Made by a program: the position numbers and the translations under genes
Notes under the pieces: generated by a model
What the model was told of the DNA's origin: nothing
What the model saw: the letters and a program-made list of their open reading frames with translations, nothing else
Database searches by the model: none
Source: Gigantopelta aegis
Lineage: Eukaryota > Mollusca > Gastropoda > Neomphalida > Peltospiridae
Direction: 5' to 3'
DNA: 64,000 bases
Assembly (NCBI RefSeq): GCF_016097555.1
Contig: NC_054708.1
Location: 6,150,334 to 6,214,333, forward strand
Shown here: piece after piece, positions 31,907-44,172 of the stretch
Layout of the letters: the number at the start of each line of letters is the position of its first letter
Position numbering within the stretch: the stretch's first letter is position 1

Positions 31907-34900
31907 ATTGTACAAAATTTTGTTTCTTTTTTCAAAGGCTTTAAAACAATACACAGCTAACCGTCTTACTATTCTTTCATTGTTGCTATTTAACAGTTCT
32001 ATAAATTTGAACATACTAGGGTTATTTTTATAATATTTTGGTATCTAATGTCTGATAGATTTGTACATAGGACAAACAAGTATAAAATGGAATTCATCTT
32101 CTATTAAATTACAAGTAGCACATTTACGATTATCCAGTGCAATTGGGTTAGGTTTTGCCCATCTTCCCGTTTCAATTAATAATCTATGAGCAGCAATGCG
32201 TAGTCTCGTTAAAGCAGTTCTATATTTTCCAACAGAAATACTGTCTAAATATGACTTATAAGAAAACGTATTTGAAAAATGTCGGTATAGTGATGCTCTT
32301 GAAGAAAGGTTTAATCGCGAGCGCCATCCCTGTATAAACATATCTTTTAATCTTTGCTTTAATAATTATAAAAACACCATCTCATTCCCTGCACCCTGAT
32401 TTTGCCAGACTATAGAAAAGCCAGTATTATTTAACAAATTTCGAACACGCATAGCCCAGTTATTTTTAGTGGGGAACAAAATCATATCACTTATCATCAT
32501 ATCATAACAGAGTTTTGTAAATTTCCTGTTCTCACCTTTTATAATTTTCAACCAGAACTTAATAATTCTATAATGTCTATGCACAATCGAAGGAAATCTA
32601 CCTAATTCGCCATATACAAAATCAGTTTGAGTAGTCTGCTTTACACCAAGTAACTGCTTACAAAATTTCAAATGCATTCTTTCTACTGCCGTTCCCTGAA
32701 TAAACCCCCAGACTTCGCAGCCGTAGCTTAGAATAGGATGTATTAATTTGTCAAATATCACACACACGAGAAGGTTTTAACGACACAAATTGTTGTAAAT
32801 ACTTTTGCATTAAAACATTGTTTGGTACATTGCTTTTTGCGCTTGTCCCACGAGAGTATTTTGCATATCAGTAAATGATCCACCTGTCATAAATACAACA
32901 CCTAAATATGAAAATCTGCGTACAATTTCTATTGGATAATTACCATATCTAAATTCTAAATCATTTGATAGTCTACCACCTTTACGAAATACCATAACTT
33001 TTGTTTTCTCAATATTTACACATAGCCTCCATTTAATACTATATTCATACAATGAATCCAGACAATTTTGCAAATCTAATTCATTTTCCGCTAATAACAC
33101 TATGTCGTCTGCATATAAAAGAATAAATAGTTTAAGCATGCCTGTATCCACTCCACCAACACCTTTGTGCATGATCTCATCCTCCAAGTCATATATAATA
33201 GCAAATAAAAAAGGCGAAAGGCATTCGCCTTGTCGAACACCGATGTTACAAACAAAAGGTTCTGACTGAGTGTTGCATGTTCTAACAAATGATTTAGTAC
33301 AGTTATACATCGATCTTATTATATTTAGCATTTCTCCGCGAATTCCTATCTGTATCAGTTTATACCACAGATTATCTCTTACAACATAATCAAACGCCTT
33401 TGAAAAATCAACAAAAGCACAAAATAATTTGTTATTATTATTAACAAAATGAGTAATTAATGAGTGTAAAACAAAAATATTGTCAACAGTGCCCATACCT
33501 GAACGGAAACCAGACTGTCCTTCAATATAAATCTGATAATTTTCAACCCAATCTGTGAGGCGGCTGTTGAGGATTTTCGTAAATAAGTTGCCTAGACAGC
33601 TTAGTAAGGTAATGCCACTATAATTATTAACATCATTAATGCTACCCTTTTTGTGCAATGGTATAATGCAACCATCAGCCCATGAGCGTGGGAAGTGACC
33701 AGACATAAAAATAGTGTTGAATAAAGTGCAAAAATATGGACAAAGTACATGTTTACCACTCATAATAAATTCATTCAAAATACGATCTGGACCACTACTC
33801 TTAGAATTATGTACACTATCAATTGCCTTCATAATTTCATCACAAGAAATAGCAATATTTAATTCGTCAAACATAACTTCAAATTCTCCTTTCACATATT
33901 TATCAACAAACTGCACAACATCTTCATCAGGCTTAAAAAATGGACTTGTAGGATTATTTATATGTTTAAAATAATTGGCAAACTCTGAACATGAAATATT
34001 TGGGTTATTTATGTTACTAGCCCCTTTCAATAATTTCCAGTATGCTTTGACGTTACTTTGTTTGGCAGCTAACAGTTTACTGGTTTGTTCTCTATCATGG
34101 TTAAATCTACATTCTCTGGCACATGATTTAAATAATGACCGAGCTTGCACCATTCTTTGTCTGTTTTCTGGAGAATCATGTTTACGATATTCATTAAGTA
34201 AATCTAAAAACTCATAGCGTTTATCTTCACATTCTTCAGAATACCAACTCATATTAATGCGGTTATCCTTACGTGAATCTCTATGGCTTACATTTCGTGA
34301 GAACATATCACCAGCTACGTCATTGATTACATGAGTAAACTCTAGTACAATATCATTAATAAACTGAGTATTAACATTAGAACAGTTAAGGATCTTTGTT
34401 TCAAATGCGTCCAATTTACCAACAGTTTCATCACAAGTCAATTGTTTAATAAAGTCAGTCTCCTTATCAAGTTGCCAAACAAGTTTAAATTGGGATACTT
34501 TATGGCGTTCAACTGTAAGCCGTTCAAAATCAAGAGATAAAGTTAAAGATAACATGCTATGATCTGAATAAACACTAGGCTCATGAACATTAAAAGTGTG
34601 AAATATATTAAACATAGGCTTGGATGCTATAACATAGTCTACCACACTCCGCCCATGATAATTCACACATGTAAATTGTCCTACATTCTTATCAAATCCA
34701 ACTCTGCCATTAACAATACGCAAACCAGTTTCACGACATAATTCTAACAGGTTAAACCATTGCAATTACAAACACTCTTGTCTTTGGAAACACGTGGCAT
34801 TTCTTCAAAGTCTGGAAAATAGTCTGTGGGTAGAGGCATATATTCCATACCGTAATCATCTAACACATAATCACTGTTATCACATGTTCTGCTATTAAAA

Positions 34901-35385
34901 TCACCCATGAGCAAACCTCTTACCCTTACTTTTGTTATCTATGTCTGACATTGTCATAAAAAATTTATTGAAAATCTCAGTGTCATTGAATGTCATTGAA
35001 TGCTTGTCTACTTGAATTAACAGGTAAAACATAACATAAACAAATATAAATGTCATTTTCAAGCCTGAAAAAAATCTGACTTTAACTTAAGCCATATGAT
35101 ATCATCATTTTGTTTTTGATACAACTCAACACCTCCGCTAATACAGTTTCTAAAATAAACGACCAAACCACCCGAGTCTCGTTTAGCCGTTTTCTTTTTT
35201 TCGGTTCTGTGGAGTGCACAATGCTCAAAACCGTTAACATCAATATCGGATAATTCGGAAGTCCACGTTTCACAGAAAAATATAATATCATTATCAATAA
35301 AAACATCTATAAAATAAGGTAACTGAAGCTTGTTTGTCCGTTTAGTCACAAGTCCCTGCACATTTCAAAAGGCTATATTAAGTTT
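31907..35385 (-). pseudogene. LINE ORF2: APE, RT, C-terminal domain
   Basis: Read from 35385 downwards. APE blocks: FQNVQGL-like start, IIFFCETWTSE, MGDFNSRTCDNS (about 34905) and SVYSDHSML. The RT block has SSGPDRILNEF, FVDFSKAFD, VGVRQGE-like GVRQGECLSPFLFA and LLYADDIVLLAEN, with the catalytic YADD kept, then FSYLGVVF. The C-terminal part at 32045-32341 has CATCNLIEDEFHFILVC, a zinc-knuckle-like pattern. Frame breaks occur near 35059, near 34766 and near 32790, with another around 32350. The middle 651-residue stretch (32810-34765) is open. The 34930-35060 part looks damaged. Confidence 0.78.
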
Positions 35386-35397
35386 CCTCTGTATGTC

Positions 35398-36911
35398 CTA
35401 TGCTATAGCAGGATTTTCGGATGGACCTGCTTTTGGGGATTTTCGATGAACGTCGTCTGCTACAGTCGCGATGTTCTTCTCGGAGATTGGTGTTGACGCG
35501 GCGCGTGGTCGTTTTGATGTGGGTCTTGAGTAGCGATAATTAGCTTGGCTGTGTCGTGGGTTTGTTGGCGTAGTCGGCACGGTGTCGCGATGAGTGTACG
35601 AGTCAGTTTGGGATATAGGCCTCAGATTACAGTTATCTTCCCATTTGGTTGTCCAAAATCCGGAAATTTGACCGTGCAAGTAGTCTGCTGTTTGACTGTG
35701 ATTATTTCATGGCAGACAGCTATGAAGTGGCAACTGTTTGACTGAACTGGCAGGGGATAGCATGTAGTTTGTAAACATGTGTAAATTGCTGACATTGAAG
35801 ACTTGTTTGTGGTAATTCCGGCCCATGCAAAAGTAGTGCTTTTTGTGTAAAATGGGTGTACTCCGGCCTGGTTTAGAGGGTGGGTCTGTTTAAACCAATA
35901 TGCTGGGAGAAAGAGCTGGACAACAGGGGTTGTCCTTTTCAGGGTATGTGTCCCCCGTGCAAGCAAAGGTACATACAAAACTTCACGGGCCTGCTGATAT
36001 TAATAAAAATGTTATAGCCACTAAGGCTATATAGAAACATATAGCGAAATTAATTGTGGTCTGAGGCCATATAGAGCTCTTTTCATCGTATGGCTTCCCA
36101 TCTATAAATAGCTTGTCTCTTACCAGCTTTGTTTTATGCCCTGACTGTCGATACCGCTTGGCTACCGGGTACAACGGTCCTCAATCACTGGCGGGAATTG
36201 TTCATTGATACCGTATGGCTTATGTCTGAGCTTGTACCCACTGTCTTTAACCGTAGTCAGCTCCTTGTAGTAGATAAAACGTGCCACTATAGGACGCGGC
36301 TTTCCATCGCGTCTTTTCCCTAGTCGGTGAACATTCCCAAATTCAACATCCCATTCAATTTCAAGTTCTTGTTCTAAAAATTCCCTCAATACATGTTCTA
36401 TATTTTCATTAACGTTCTCGGCTAAACCGGTGAAGATCAAGTTATTTTTCATTGAGCGACATTGTAAATCCGTTACAACAGCTTTCATTTCTTCATATTC
36501 TTTTCTGAATGACTCAGTTTCATTTCTGCTTGTTACATTGTTATTAACTGTTGTGACGATTGAAGTTTTTATTTGTGCGATATCTGCCGTATTTGTATCA
36601 CATGATTCCTTTACTCCGTCGTAGAGATGACTAATGCCTTGTACACTACATTCTAGCTCCTTATTGCTCGCATGAATAAGTTTCACGTTTGCTTCCAGTG
36701 TGTTCACTTTCGTTGTTAGTGTTGACAGACATGTCTGAACATCTTCTATTTTCTTCACATACATTTCAATATAAGACAGCCGAGAGTTCATTTGGGACAT
36801 AAGTTCAACGACATGCTCAAGCGAACACTTTTCAGGATTGTCACCCCTGTCCCCATACATAACCTCACGTGTGCTCCCCAGAACGGAAGATATATTATCA
36901 TTTCCAGACAT
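35398..36911 (-). pseudogene. LINE ORF1: coiled coil and RRM-like domain, interrupted
   Basis: Starts MSGNDNISSVLGSTREV at 36911. It has a helical coiled-coil segment (about residues 25-130, heptad-like LEHVVELMSQMNSRLSYIE), then an RRM-like segment with MKNNLIFTGLAENVNENIEH and VEFGNVHRLGKRRDGKPRP, then a C-terminal portion (YPVAKRYRQSGHKTKLV, VRDKLFIDGKPYDE) shifted one frame near 36170. The 370-bp dispersed repeat then interrupts it (about 35690-36065), and a basic, Ser/Thr/Pro-rich tail continues at 35398-35680. The family protein binds LINE RNA. Confidence 0.72.
35690..36065 (-). repeat. Dispersed 370-bp repeat, copy 2
   Basis: Reverse-oriented copy of 28538-28900, inserted in the LINE ORF1. 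Shared ends: CAGACCACAATTAATT and GCCATGAAATAATCA. It holds a few extra bases, such as GGAGTACACCCATTTTACAC. Confidence 0.7.
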
Positions 36912-37271
36912 TAGTACGTGACATATGTTACACGTGTGATATCACGAATAGTATTAATAAATAATATCACGCTTGACGGAAGTGATCACTTATCAGAGCA
37001 ACTGGCGACGTAAACGACCATTGCATGACCATGCATGATAGCACTTGACTCAGATGTGACACACATAATCATATGTAAAGTTCAAAATTTTTTATAAGTC
37101 TTAGACTTACATAGATCTGTAAACTGCATCAACACACCCAACTCTTGTATGCCTTAGTCACATCACATCTTAATGTTGGAAACTGGTATTTATGACATTT
37201 TTACATAATCTTCAGAAACTCCAAGAAAAAGCGTCCACCATTAACCGCGCATGCGCAGATTATATATAAAA

Positions 37272-37301
37272 ATAATTATTTTAAAGGTGTTCCATTAGTA
37301 C
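37272..37301 (+). repeat. Right arm of 30-nt inverted repeat around LINE
   Basis: Exact reverse complement of 31621-31650. Ends 36 bp before the splice acceptor of the GTPase exon at 37338. Confidence 0.7.
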
Positions 37302-37337
37302 AGCAAAAAAAGAGTGAGTGTTTTTTCTTGTCTTCAG

Positions 37338-37479
37338 TTTTGAAGACTATTTTGCCAAGTTGATGGTTGATGGGAAACCGATAAATCTAAGATTGAGGGT
37401 TCCGCCAGGACAAGAGTATTACGACCGACTGAGACAGCTGGTGTATCCACAAACTGTAAGTTCTACTTGCTAATATTAT

Positions 37480-37564
<85 letters not shown>

Positions 37565-37791
37565 GATGTGTTTATCCATTTTGCTTACTTAATGGACCAT
37601 AAAATGCTACTTTGCATGAGAGGATATTTACCCTGAGAGAAAATTTAAGAGGGATCACTTCCCAAATCCCCTTGCACAAACTCTGACAGAGTAAATCACA
37701 TTCAGTACATTGAGGGATTTTCTGTACCTTTAAATGTGTTTTTTTTAGACACTTGCATGCAGTCATATATGTATGCTTGACAAAATTGTAA

Positions 37792-37826
<35 letters not shown>

Positions 37827-40800
37827 CGTGCGTGAGTGCGTGCGTGCGTGTGCGTGTGTGTGTGTTTACTGCTTTGACTTTCATTGTTTGTAACAAAAGA
37901 CACATCTACAAATCACTTGTTTCGATTTGCTGTCACATGCAACATTTTACTAACAAATAGTTTGCCGCCACGACTCATCCATTACATTAATATACCTACC
38001 GATGTCATTTTATTCAAGTTATAAAGTGAACACTTTGCAAACAGGAAACGATCATTGTTTTTCCGCCATTTTCTTCTTTACACCGGAACCCAGACTTGTT
38101 ACTCTAATTATAAATACAATAGTAATACAGTGCGTAATATGCAAAAAAGTTATCAGTATTTTAAGGTTGCATGTCACCATTTACGTTTGCTAAATTTTAA
38201 ACGTGTAAATTATTTATTTTATGTTACAAATATAACATAAATTGCATAATATTAAATATATATATAAGTACACAATATCATGAAATGAAATAAATAAATT
38301 TACATGTTAAGTGAATTTAAAAATATTTTTTTAGAACCCCTGCAATATGAACATCTAATAAGTTGGACACCAGGCAAAACATGCTGTCTGTATTAACGAG
38401 GTTTGATTGTAGTTTGAGACAGTAGGATTCTGTTTCCATGTGTTATAATACAATTGTAAACGTTTTATACTGGTTTTGCAGAACGTCTGCTTGATCTGTT
38501 TCTCATTAGTCAGTCCAGCCAGTTTTGAAAGTGTCCGTTCAAAGGTAGGTCAAATGAAGACTTAGTCATCATAATTACCCGTTTAACATTGTCGGTGCTT
38601 ACACATTTTAAAGTCTATATTCACGACTTTAATAAAGTCGCCACAATTTAAATACATGTTATTTATATCAATAGAAATTTAACTCCAGACTTTTAACATT
38701 TTAGTAACATGAGATAATTGAGGCTGTGTGAATTTACAACAGATTTTCTGGTCGTCTCTCTTGTTCATTATACAATAGCTATGTAGGTTCTGTTGGACAA
38801 TATTAATTCCCATTGCCAATAATGTTAACGTTTTCTAATAAAACTGATATAAGCAGTATCAACACAGCCAGATAATAGACCTTTAACACGTGTGGTACCT
38901 CACTGAAAGAAAATGTGGGGTGGGGTGCGGGTTTGAGTCACATGACATTTAAGATATTTAATGAATGTGTTTATTAATACAGTGAAACCCCGGTATTAAG
39001 ACCACTTTGCCTTTAAGACCACTTTTTAAAGACCAGGGGCCTTATCCACAAACTTTGCGATCTCGCAGTGCAATGCTAAAAGACTTGCAAAGAGGATGCT
39101 TTGTTGTCTAGAAGAGCCTAAGAGAGCTTTGTGAATTAGGCCCCAGAATATTTCCTTATTTATAAGTAGTAAAACTACCCCGGTATTAAGACCAATCCGG
39201 CATTGCGGATTACGACCAGTAACGTCAGACCAATTGGTCGCTTTCAGTTCATTTCGATCTCGTCAAAGCGACCATATTATTATATTCAACTCTCGTTTTT
39301 GTTGTAAATTGCAGTTCCATTTTGTTGGGTACCATCCACTAGTTTCAATTTCTGCTGTATTCTGCACAACAACTCTATTAAATAAAGTATATTCAATTAT
39401 TGGTAATAGATTAAAGTATGTGCACCAATAATCAATGTCACCATATTATTGCTGTCAATCGGAATCACAACTCAGGCCTGTTGGAGCGGGCTTTCTTTTA
39501 ATAGAGGGGTGGGCACTGAACAGATTCTTTGCTGCATTAGAAAAAAAATGTAGTAGGTTTCTTCAAATGACCACGAGTGAGAATTACTAGATGTTTGACA
39601 TCCAATACCCGATCATTGATTAATCAATGTGCTCTAGTGGTGTCGTTAAACAAAACAAACTTCTGTTGTTAATTAGTGTTATATTTGTGTATTGATTTAA
39701 TATCTATAGTATACCTATATACCATAATCACGTTTATTGGAGTACAATGTCTAAATTGTTAGTACATTAACAGTCTATAAATGTGATACAAGATGTATTT
39801 ATGATTTGAATTAACTCAGCAAATTATTAAAACTGAAAATGTGTTTTCAAACCAACTGAAATCATGCTATTCAGCATAGAATTTATTCAGAATCGACTGA
39901 ATATGCTAGTTATACTTACAACTATTTAAATATTGAATATAGATAACCAGTTTTTCAAGTTTGAAACTTTTGTTTGGTCGTCGTCCAAAAACACCATGAC
40001 CTAGTAGTCGTCATATATGTAAATGTCAGTACATGGTTTATCGAAGTTGTGAAGTTAGGTCCCAGGGTTGTGCCTAGGGACGGGTGAAGTTTACTACAGT
40101 GGTATAGAGAAATTGCATTTCCTTAGGGCGTCTCAAGATTTAATAATGTAATATTAATTAGTTAGTTTTTGTTTTTAACAACACCTCTAGAGCACATAGA
40201 TTAATTAATCATCGGTGATTGGATGTCAAACATTTGGTAATTTTGACATGTAGTCTTAGAGTGGAAACCTGCTACCGTTTTTTTATTAGTAGCAAGGGAT
40301 CTTTTATATGCATCATCCCACGGACAGGATAGCACATACCACGGCCTTTGATATACCAGTATATCGTGTATTGGTGTCATTCTGACTCCCCAGGCCAATG
40401 GGTGTCGTGTACTCCATAAGAGCGGTAGGTGGGTTAAACAATTTACTCGTTGGCCGATGGGTCTATTGTTGTTTAGTATAACTGAAATGTTACTTCACAA
40501 TACGTTGTAAGACTCCCTGGTATAAGGAGGTCTGGTTCCGGTCCAACCGGAGAGGACTACATGTACGTTTCATCTCTGACCTGTATGTCCGTCCGTTCGT
40601 CAGCCTGTATGTCCGTCTGTTCATCCGCCCGTCTGTCCCACTTATAATTTTCCGGATGGTTTTTTTTTCACAATGCCTTGAGATATTGAGCTGAATTTTT
40701 GTATAGCTTTATTATATATACTATTACAGATCAAGTTTGACTTTCATGACGATTTATCCATTTTTAAAAGAGTGTTGGCCCTTTATTTCCCGGACCTCCA

Positions 40801-41341
40801 CATCTATACCCCAACCCATCCACCCCCCCCCCCACCTCCGCACACATACCCAGCCCACCCCTCAGCCCCACCCCCAATGACTCAAGATACTGAGCTGAAA
40901 TTTTATGTATGGCTTTACATGACGACTTACCCATTTTGTGTACAGAGTTATGACTCTAGAACTTAGGAGATACGACATTGTGTTGATCACGGTAGGGTAC
41001 ATGTATTGCATTAGCAGTACTCTCTGAATGCTTGTTACTTTTATTGCCAGTGGTATCCCGATATGAGCCATCACTGTCCCAACACGCCAATCATCCTCGT
41101 TGGGACGAAGCTGGATCTGCGAGAAGACAAAGACATTGTAAAGAAATTGCTCACGAAGAAGTTGTCGCCAATCACCTACCAACAGGGCCGGGCGATGGCC
41201 AAGAAATTACATATTGCCAAATACCTGGAGTGCTCTGCCAAGACGCAGGAAGGTGTGACGAAAGTATTTGACGAAGCAGTACGGGTCGCCCTCTCTCCCA
41301 GACCACAACAGAAACCTTATAAGACCTGTAGAATTTTGTAA
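37338..41341 (+). CDS. Rac-like Rho GTPase, last three exons, altered G3 motif
   Basis: Exons 37338-37455, 38482-38544 and 41051-41341, with splice sites cag/gtaagt, cag/gtaggt and cag, encode 156 residues and a TAA stop. The reading matches Rac/Cdc42-family proteins from switch I on: [17 protein letters not shown], then [21 protein letters not shown]4 motif GTKLD, G5 motif ECSAK, and C-terminal CAAX box CRIL, whose Leu predicts geranylgeranylation and membrane anchoring. Rho GTPases switch the actin cytoskeleton between GDP and GTP states. The G3 motif WDTAGQE of Rac reads RVPPGQE here, losing the Mg-linked Asp. The polybasic tail is weak (PRPQQKPYK). The exon with the P-loop, about 36 residues, was not found upstream. 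The gene may be truncated, duplicated, atypical, or have a very long TE-filled first intron. Confidence 0.82.
37482..37561. repeat. (GA)n microsatellite
   Basis: About 38 GA units, 27 bp after the donor site of the first visible GTPase exon. Confidence 0.95.
37795..37864. repeat. (GT)n microsatellite
   Basis: GT run with GCGT variants in the GTPase intron. Confidence 0.93.
38980..39235. repeat. pogo/Tigger-like MITE fragment
   Basis: Starts CAGTGAAACCCCGGTATTAAG after TA, an end type seen on pogo-like elements. CCCCGGTATTAAGACCA recurs at about 39178, and the GGGGCC MITE sits in between. Assignment rests on the end motif only. Confidence 0.45.
39036..39144. repeat. Palindromic GGGGCC MITE, copy 1
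   Basis: About 109 bp with inverted ends GGGGCCTTATCCACAAA and TTTGTGAATTAGGCCCC. A second copy lies inverted at 50091-50208. Confidence 0.7.
39545..39665 (+). repeat. SINE-1 3' part
   Basis: Contains GTTTGACATCCAATACCCGA and ATCAATGTGCTCTAGTGGTG with the AAACAAAC tail. It lies in the GTPase intron. Confidence 0.8.
40165..40405 (-). repeat. SINE-1 copy without head
   Basis: Reverse orientation; the 3' tail is at 40165, with ATCTTTTATATGCATCATCC and GCACATACCACGGCCTTTGA. It is in the GTPase intron. Confidence 0.8.
40530..41050. other. Last part of the GTPase intron, no feature
   Basis: Non-coding, with a C-rich stretch at 40825-40870. A pair of similar segments (TGAGATATTGAGCTGAA at 40678 and TCAAGATACTGAGCTGAA at 40880) suggests a small old duplication. 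Confidence 0.4.
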
Positions 41342-41602
41342 GAAAAGCATTTTAGGGCTAACAGTTAAAATGCTGTTTGATTAATTTCACATGTACTAAA
41401 TGCTGTTTGATTAATTACACATGTACTAAAGTATGTATTCTGCTCGTGTTGTTGTCAATTTTGATAGTACCTGCGGAATATCACGTGGGTTTAAACTTAA
41501 ATGAAATAAAAGAAACAATAAAAACGAGACATTTTAGCTTTGGGGTTAGGATTAGGTTTGCCAAGTGTATACATTATACAGTTCCATATCTCTGTCAGTT
41601 AA

Positions 41603-41858
41603 AGGGACACACCCTAGTTACGGCTAGTTGTTAACCATTACGGCGTTGTTTTTCGCTATTAAACCCATTTTAAACCCAGAATACTAACTTTCAAAATTAT
41701 TTCAAGTAATTGGGACATGGGGATTCCCATGGTATTTATCGATATAAAACCTGCTTTTTTCACTCCATTTGATAAAAACGTGATCTAAGTGTGTTACAGG
41801 TTTGTAGATTAACCAAATTATAATTTATTTTCGCTGGATGGAACTAGGGTGTGCGGCT
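41603..41858. mobile_element. TTAA-flanked MITE, short relative
   Basis: 256 bp with TTAA at 41599-41602 and 41859-41862. Ends are AGGGACACACCCTAGTT and, inverted, AGCCGCACACCCTAGTT. It matches both ends of the 825-bp copy at 13474-14298, in the opposite orientation, and lacks about 570 bp of its middle. It lies 260 bp after the GTPase stop codon, perhaps within the 3' UTR. Confidence 0.82.
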
Positions 41859-42000
41859 TTAAATTATTCGTTATTTTCGTTTAATATAATTTTTAATGCC
41901 TTAATATATTGTGTTAAATTAGTGATGCTATTATTTTGTTTTATTTTGTTTGTTGCATAGGCTATCCTGTTATTTCTATCGTGTTGCGTCTGTGGAGAAT

Positions 42001-42296
42001 GATAGGTTATGATCTGTGTACATGTTAGACTGATGTAGGGTTGTTTTGCACTATAACTGATAGGTTATGATCTGGTTACATGTTAGACTGGTGTAGGGTT
42101 GTTTTGCACTATAACTGATGGGTTATGATATGTTTACATGTTAGACTGGTGTATGGTTGTTTTGCATTATAACTGATGGGTTATGATATGTTTACATGTT
42201 AGACTGGTGTAGGGTTGTTTTGCACTATAACTGATGGGTTATGATATGTTTACATGTTAGACTGGTGTAGGGTTGTTTTGCACTATAACTGATGGG
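42001..42296 (+). repeat. 58-bp minisatellite, five copies
   Basis: Unit starts GATAGGTTATGATCTG and contains ACATGTTAGACTGGTGTAG. Copies start at 42001, 42059, 42117, 42175 and 42233, with a partial sixth. Confidence 0.9.
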
Positions 42297-43445
42297 CCTT
42301 TGCGGTCACTGGTGCATGGTATTTTAGATAACATAATGACCAACCTTAACACCTTGACAACATAATTCACTGTTCAAAAGCAGAATTGGGCATATTTTAC
42401 ATGCTTAACAAGACACCTAGTTCATCCATCATTGTGTTTTTCCGCTTGTTCTGTTTTATATTGAAGAATACATATATAGAACATAAAACTCTGATTCAAT
42501 AAGCTCATTTCATGATGTATGACAACTTACTAAGATATGTTGTTCATCTATATGTTAAATCTGTAAGTTTAAATGGTTAATTGTGATGTATGTTGAAAGG
42601 TTAAATAATGATGGCTCCATCTATCAAACTAATATCTGACGATGACATGTTATTGATTATATAGTTGCTAATTTCAGTATGTTATTTGTTTAGAAATAAC
42701 GATACTTCGTTTATCTCTTTTACATTGCTGTAGTTAGACTTGGCTGTGTTTGTTTAATTCCGTTACTAATGTGTCTTACTATTCTGTAACAACCTGTTTC
42801 TGTTAATACTCTTGAAGTCTTGTAACACATCATAAACCTATACGTGAATGTTATAATTGAGTAATATAGAAGCTATGAAGTGTGTAGCCTTTTTGAAGCA
42901 ATAGGCCACATGTTGTTTAAGGTAGAACGTTTTAACAGATTCTCTTAATTCTGTTTGGTGACCTTACACTGCAAGTGCCTGTGGTCTGCTCTACTTGTTA
43001 ATGAAGTACATGGAAATGTAGAATAGTGATCAAACTGTTTCGTGTCTCATGGTATTACCTTGTTTAGATTATTCCACTGAAGATGACTGCCAAAAGGTTT
43101 GCTCATTTGTACAACTCGAATAATGGCATATCAAAGCACCTTTTCACGTTTGGCTTTTAATGTAATGAGCACTGATACACCTTGTATATCTCAACAAAAT
43201 TACAGAATTATGTTTATTACCCACATGGTTCAACATAACCGAGTTAATAATAATCATACGAAGCACATGTGTAATAACAAGAGTGATGACGTAATTTTCC
43301 CCAGGCCTAGTTCAGACTGTGCAATTTGAAATATAACGTCATTTCATCGTCTCCTTCTAGTTGTGGCTGAAACATTTTGAGTTGGGTCTTGTTATTCATA
43401 AAGAAAACAACATATTAATAATATGGATAATAGAGATATTATTAC
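42297..43445. other. Non-coding interval
   Basis: AT-rich DNA with no gene, repeat or site that I can support. Part of it may be the 3' UTR of the GTPase gene if polyadenylation is distal. Confidence 0.4.
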
Positions 43446-43577
43446 ACTCGCGTGTGAGTCGTACTGATTTTACGAACTCGTGTCAGGATTCATGTATTAC
43501 CCTCGCTCTCGCTTCGGCAAGACAAAAAATCCTGACAATCGTTTGCGTAAAATCAGTACGATACACAAGCTCGTTTA
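43446..43577. repeat. Palindromic MITE with CGTACTGATTTTACG arms
   Basis: The left arm GTCGTACTGATTTTACGAAC and the right arm GCGTAAAATCAGTACGA are inverted to each other. The inner pair TGTCAGGATT and AATCCTGACA is also inverted, with a CCCTCGCTCTCGCTTCGGC loop. This predicts a hairpin of about 130 bases. Confidence 0.7.
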
Positions 43578-43660
43578 CTAATCGCTATTTACTAAAAGCA
43601 GATAACACTTGAAAATCATAATATATTATATTCTCTTTTTTGTTATAAATATTAAGTGTT

Positions 43661-43661
43661 T

Positions 43662-43709
<48 letters not shown>

Positions 43710-43757
43710 GTGTGTGTGTGTGTGTTATTTTTGTGTGTGTTATTCTTGTGTGTGTTT
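43661..43757. repeat. (GT)n microsatellite
   Basis: GT repeats with a GCGT interruption and a TGTGTGTTATT tail. Confidence 0.93.
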
Positions 43758-44018
43758 TTCGGGGTGGATTTGGAAGGGGGTATAACATGAACATAAACAA
43801 AGTATATCTGTTGAAACTCATTTTGTTTTTATTTGTTTATTATGTCTTTATAGTAGAGTGATTGATACAATTATGTGTGCTGTTTTGAAGTGTTTAGTAG
43901 AATGGTCATTATGCTTGTAATATAATATTATATTTGTCATAATCTCTTTAACTGGTTTAATATATTGCAGTAAATTGTTAACAAGATAAATTTGAATTTC
44001 ATTTTACTTCCGTTTCTT

Positions 44019-44172
44019 TTTTCTTCTTCTGTGGTGATATTATTAAAACCAAACTATTGTATAACTTGATTTTTTCTTCTGTGGTGATATTATTAAAACC
44101 AAACTATTGTATAACTCGATTGTTTCTTCTGTGGTGATATTATTAAAATCAAACTATTGTATAACTTGATTT
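44019..44172 (+). repeat. 50-bp minisatellite, three copies
   Basis: Unit TTCTTCTGTGGTGATATTAT plus AAAACCAAACTATTGTATAAC, with GTGGTGATAT at 44031, 44081 and 44131. Confidence 0.9.

Larger units (their letters stand above)
31651..37271 (-). mobile_element. APE-type LINE, two ORFs, minus strand
   Basis: Non-LTR retrotransposon with a 5' UTR (about 36912-37271), ORF1 (36911 down to 35398, interrupted by a 370-bp repeat), ORF2 (about 35385 down to 31907) and a 3' UTR. ORF2 has the APE, RT with YADD, and a C-terminal zinc-knuckle-like block. The sequence differs clearly from the L1/Tx1 LINEs at 10-27 kb. The RT resembles the CR1/Rex/RTE-like broad group but the clade is not certain. A few frame breaks make it inactive, yet the RT core is intact. 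Confidence 0.78.
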
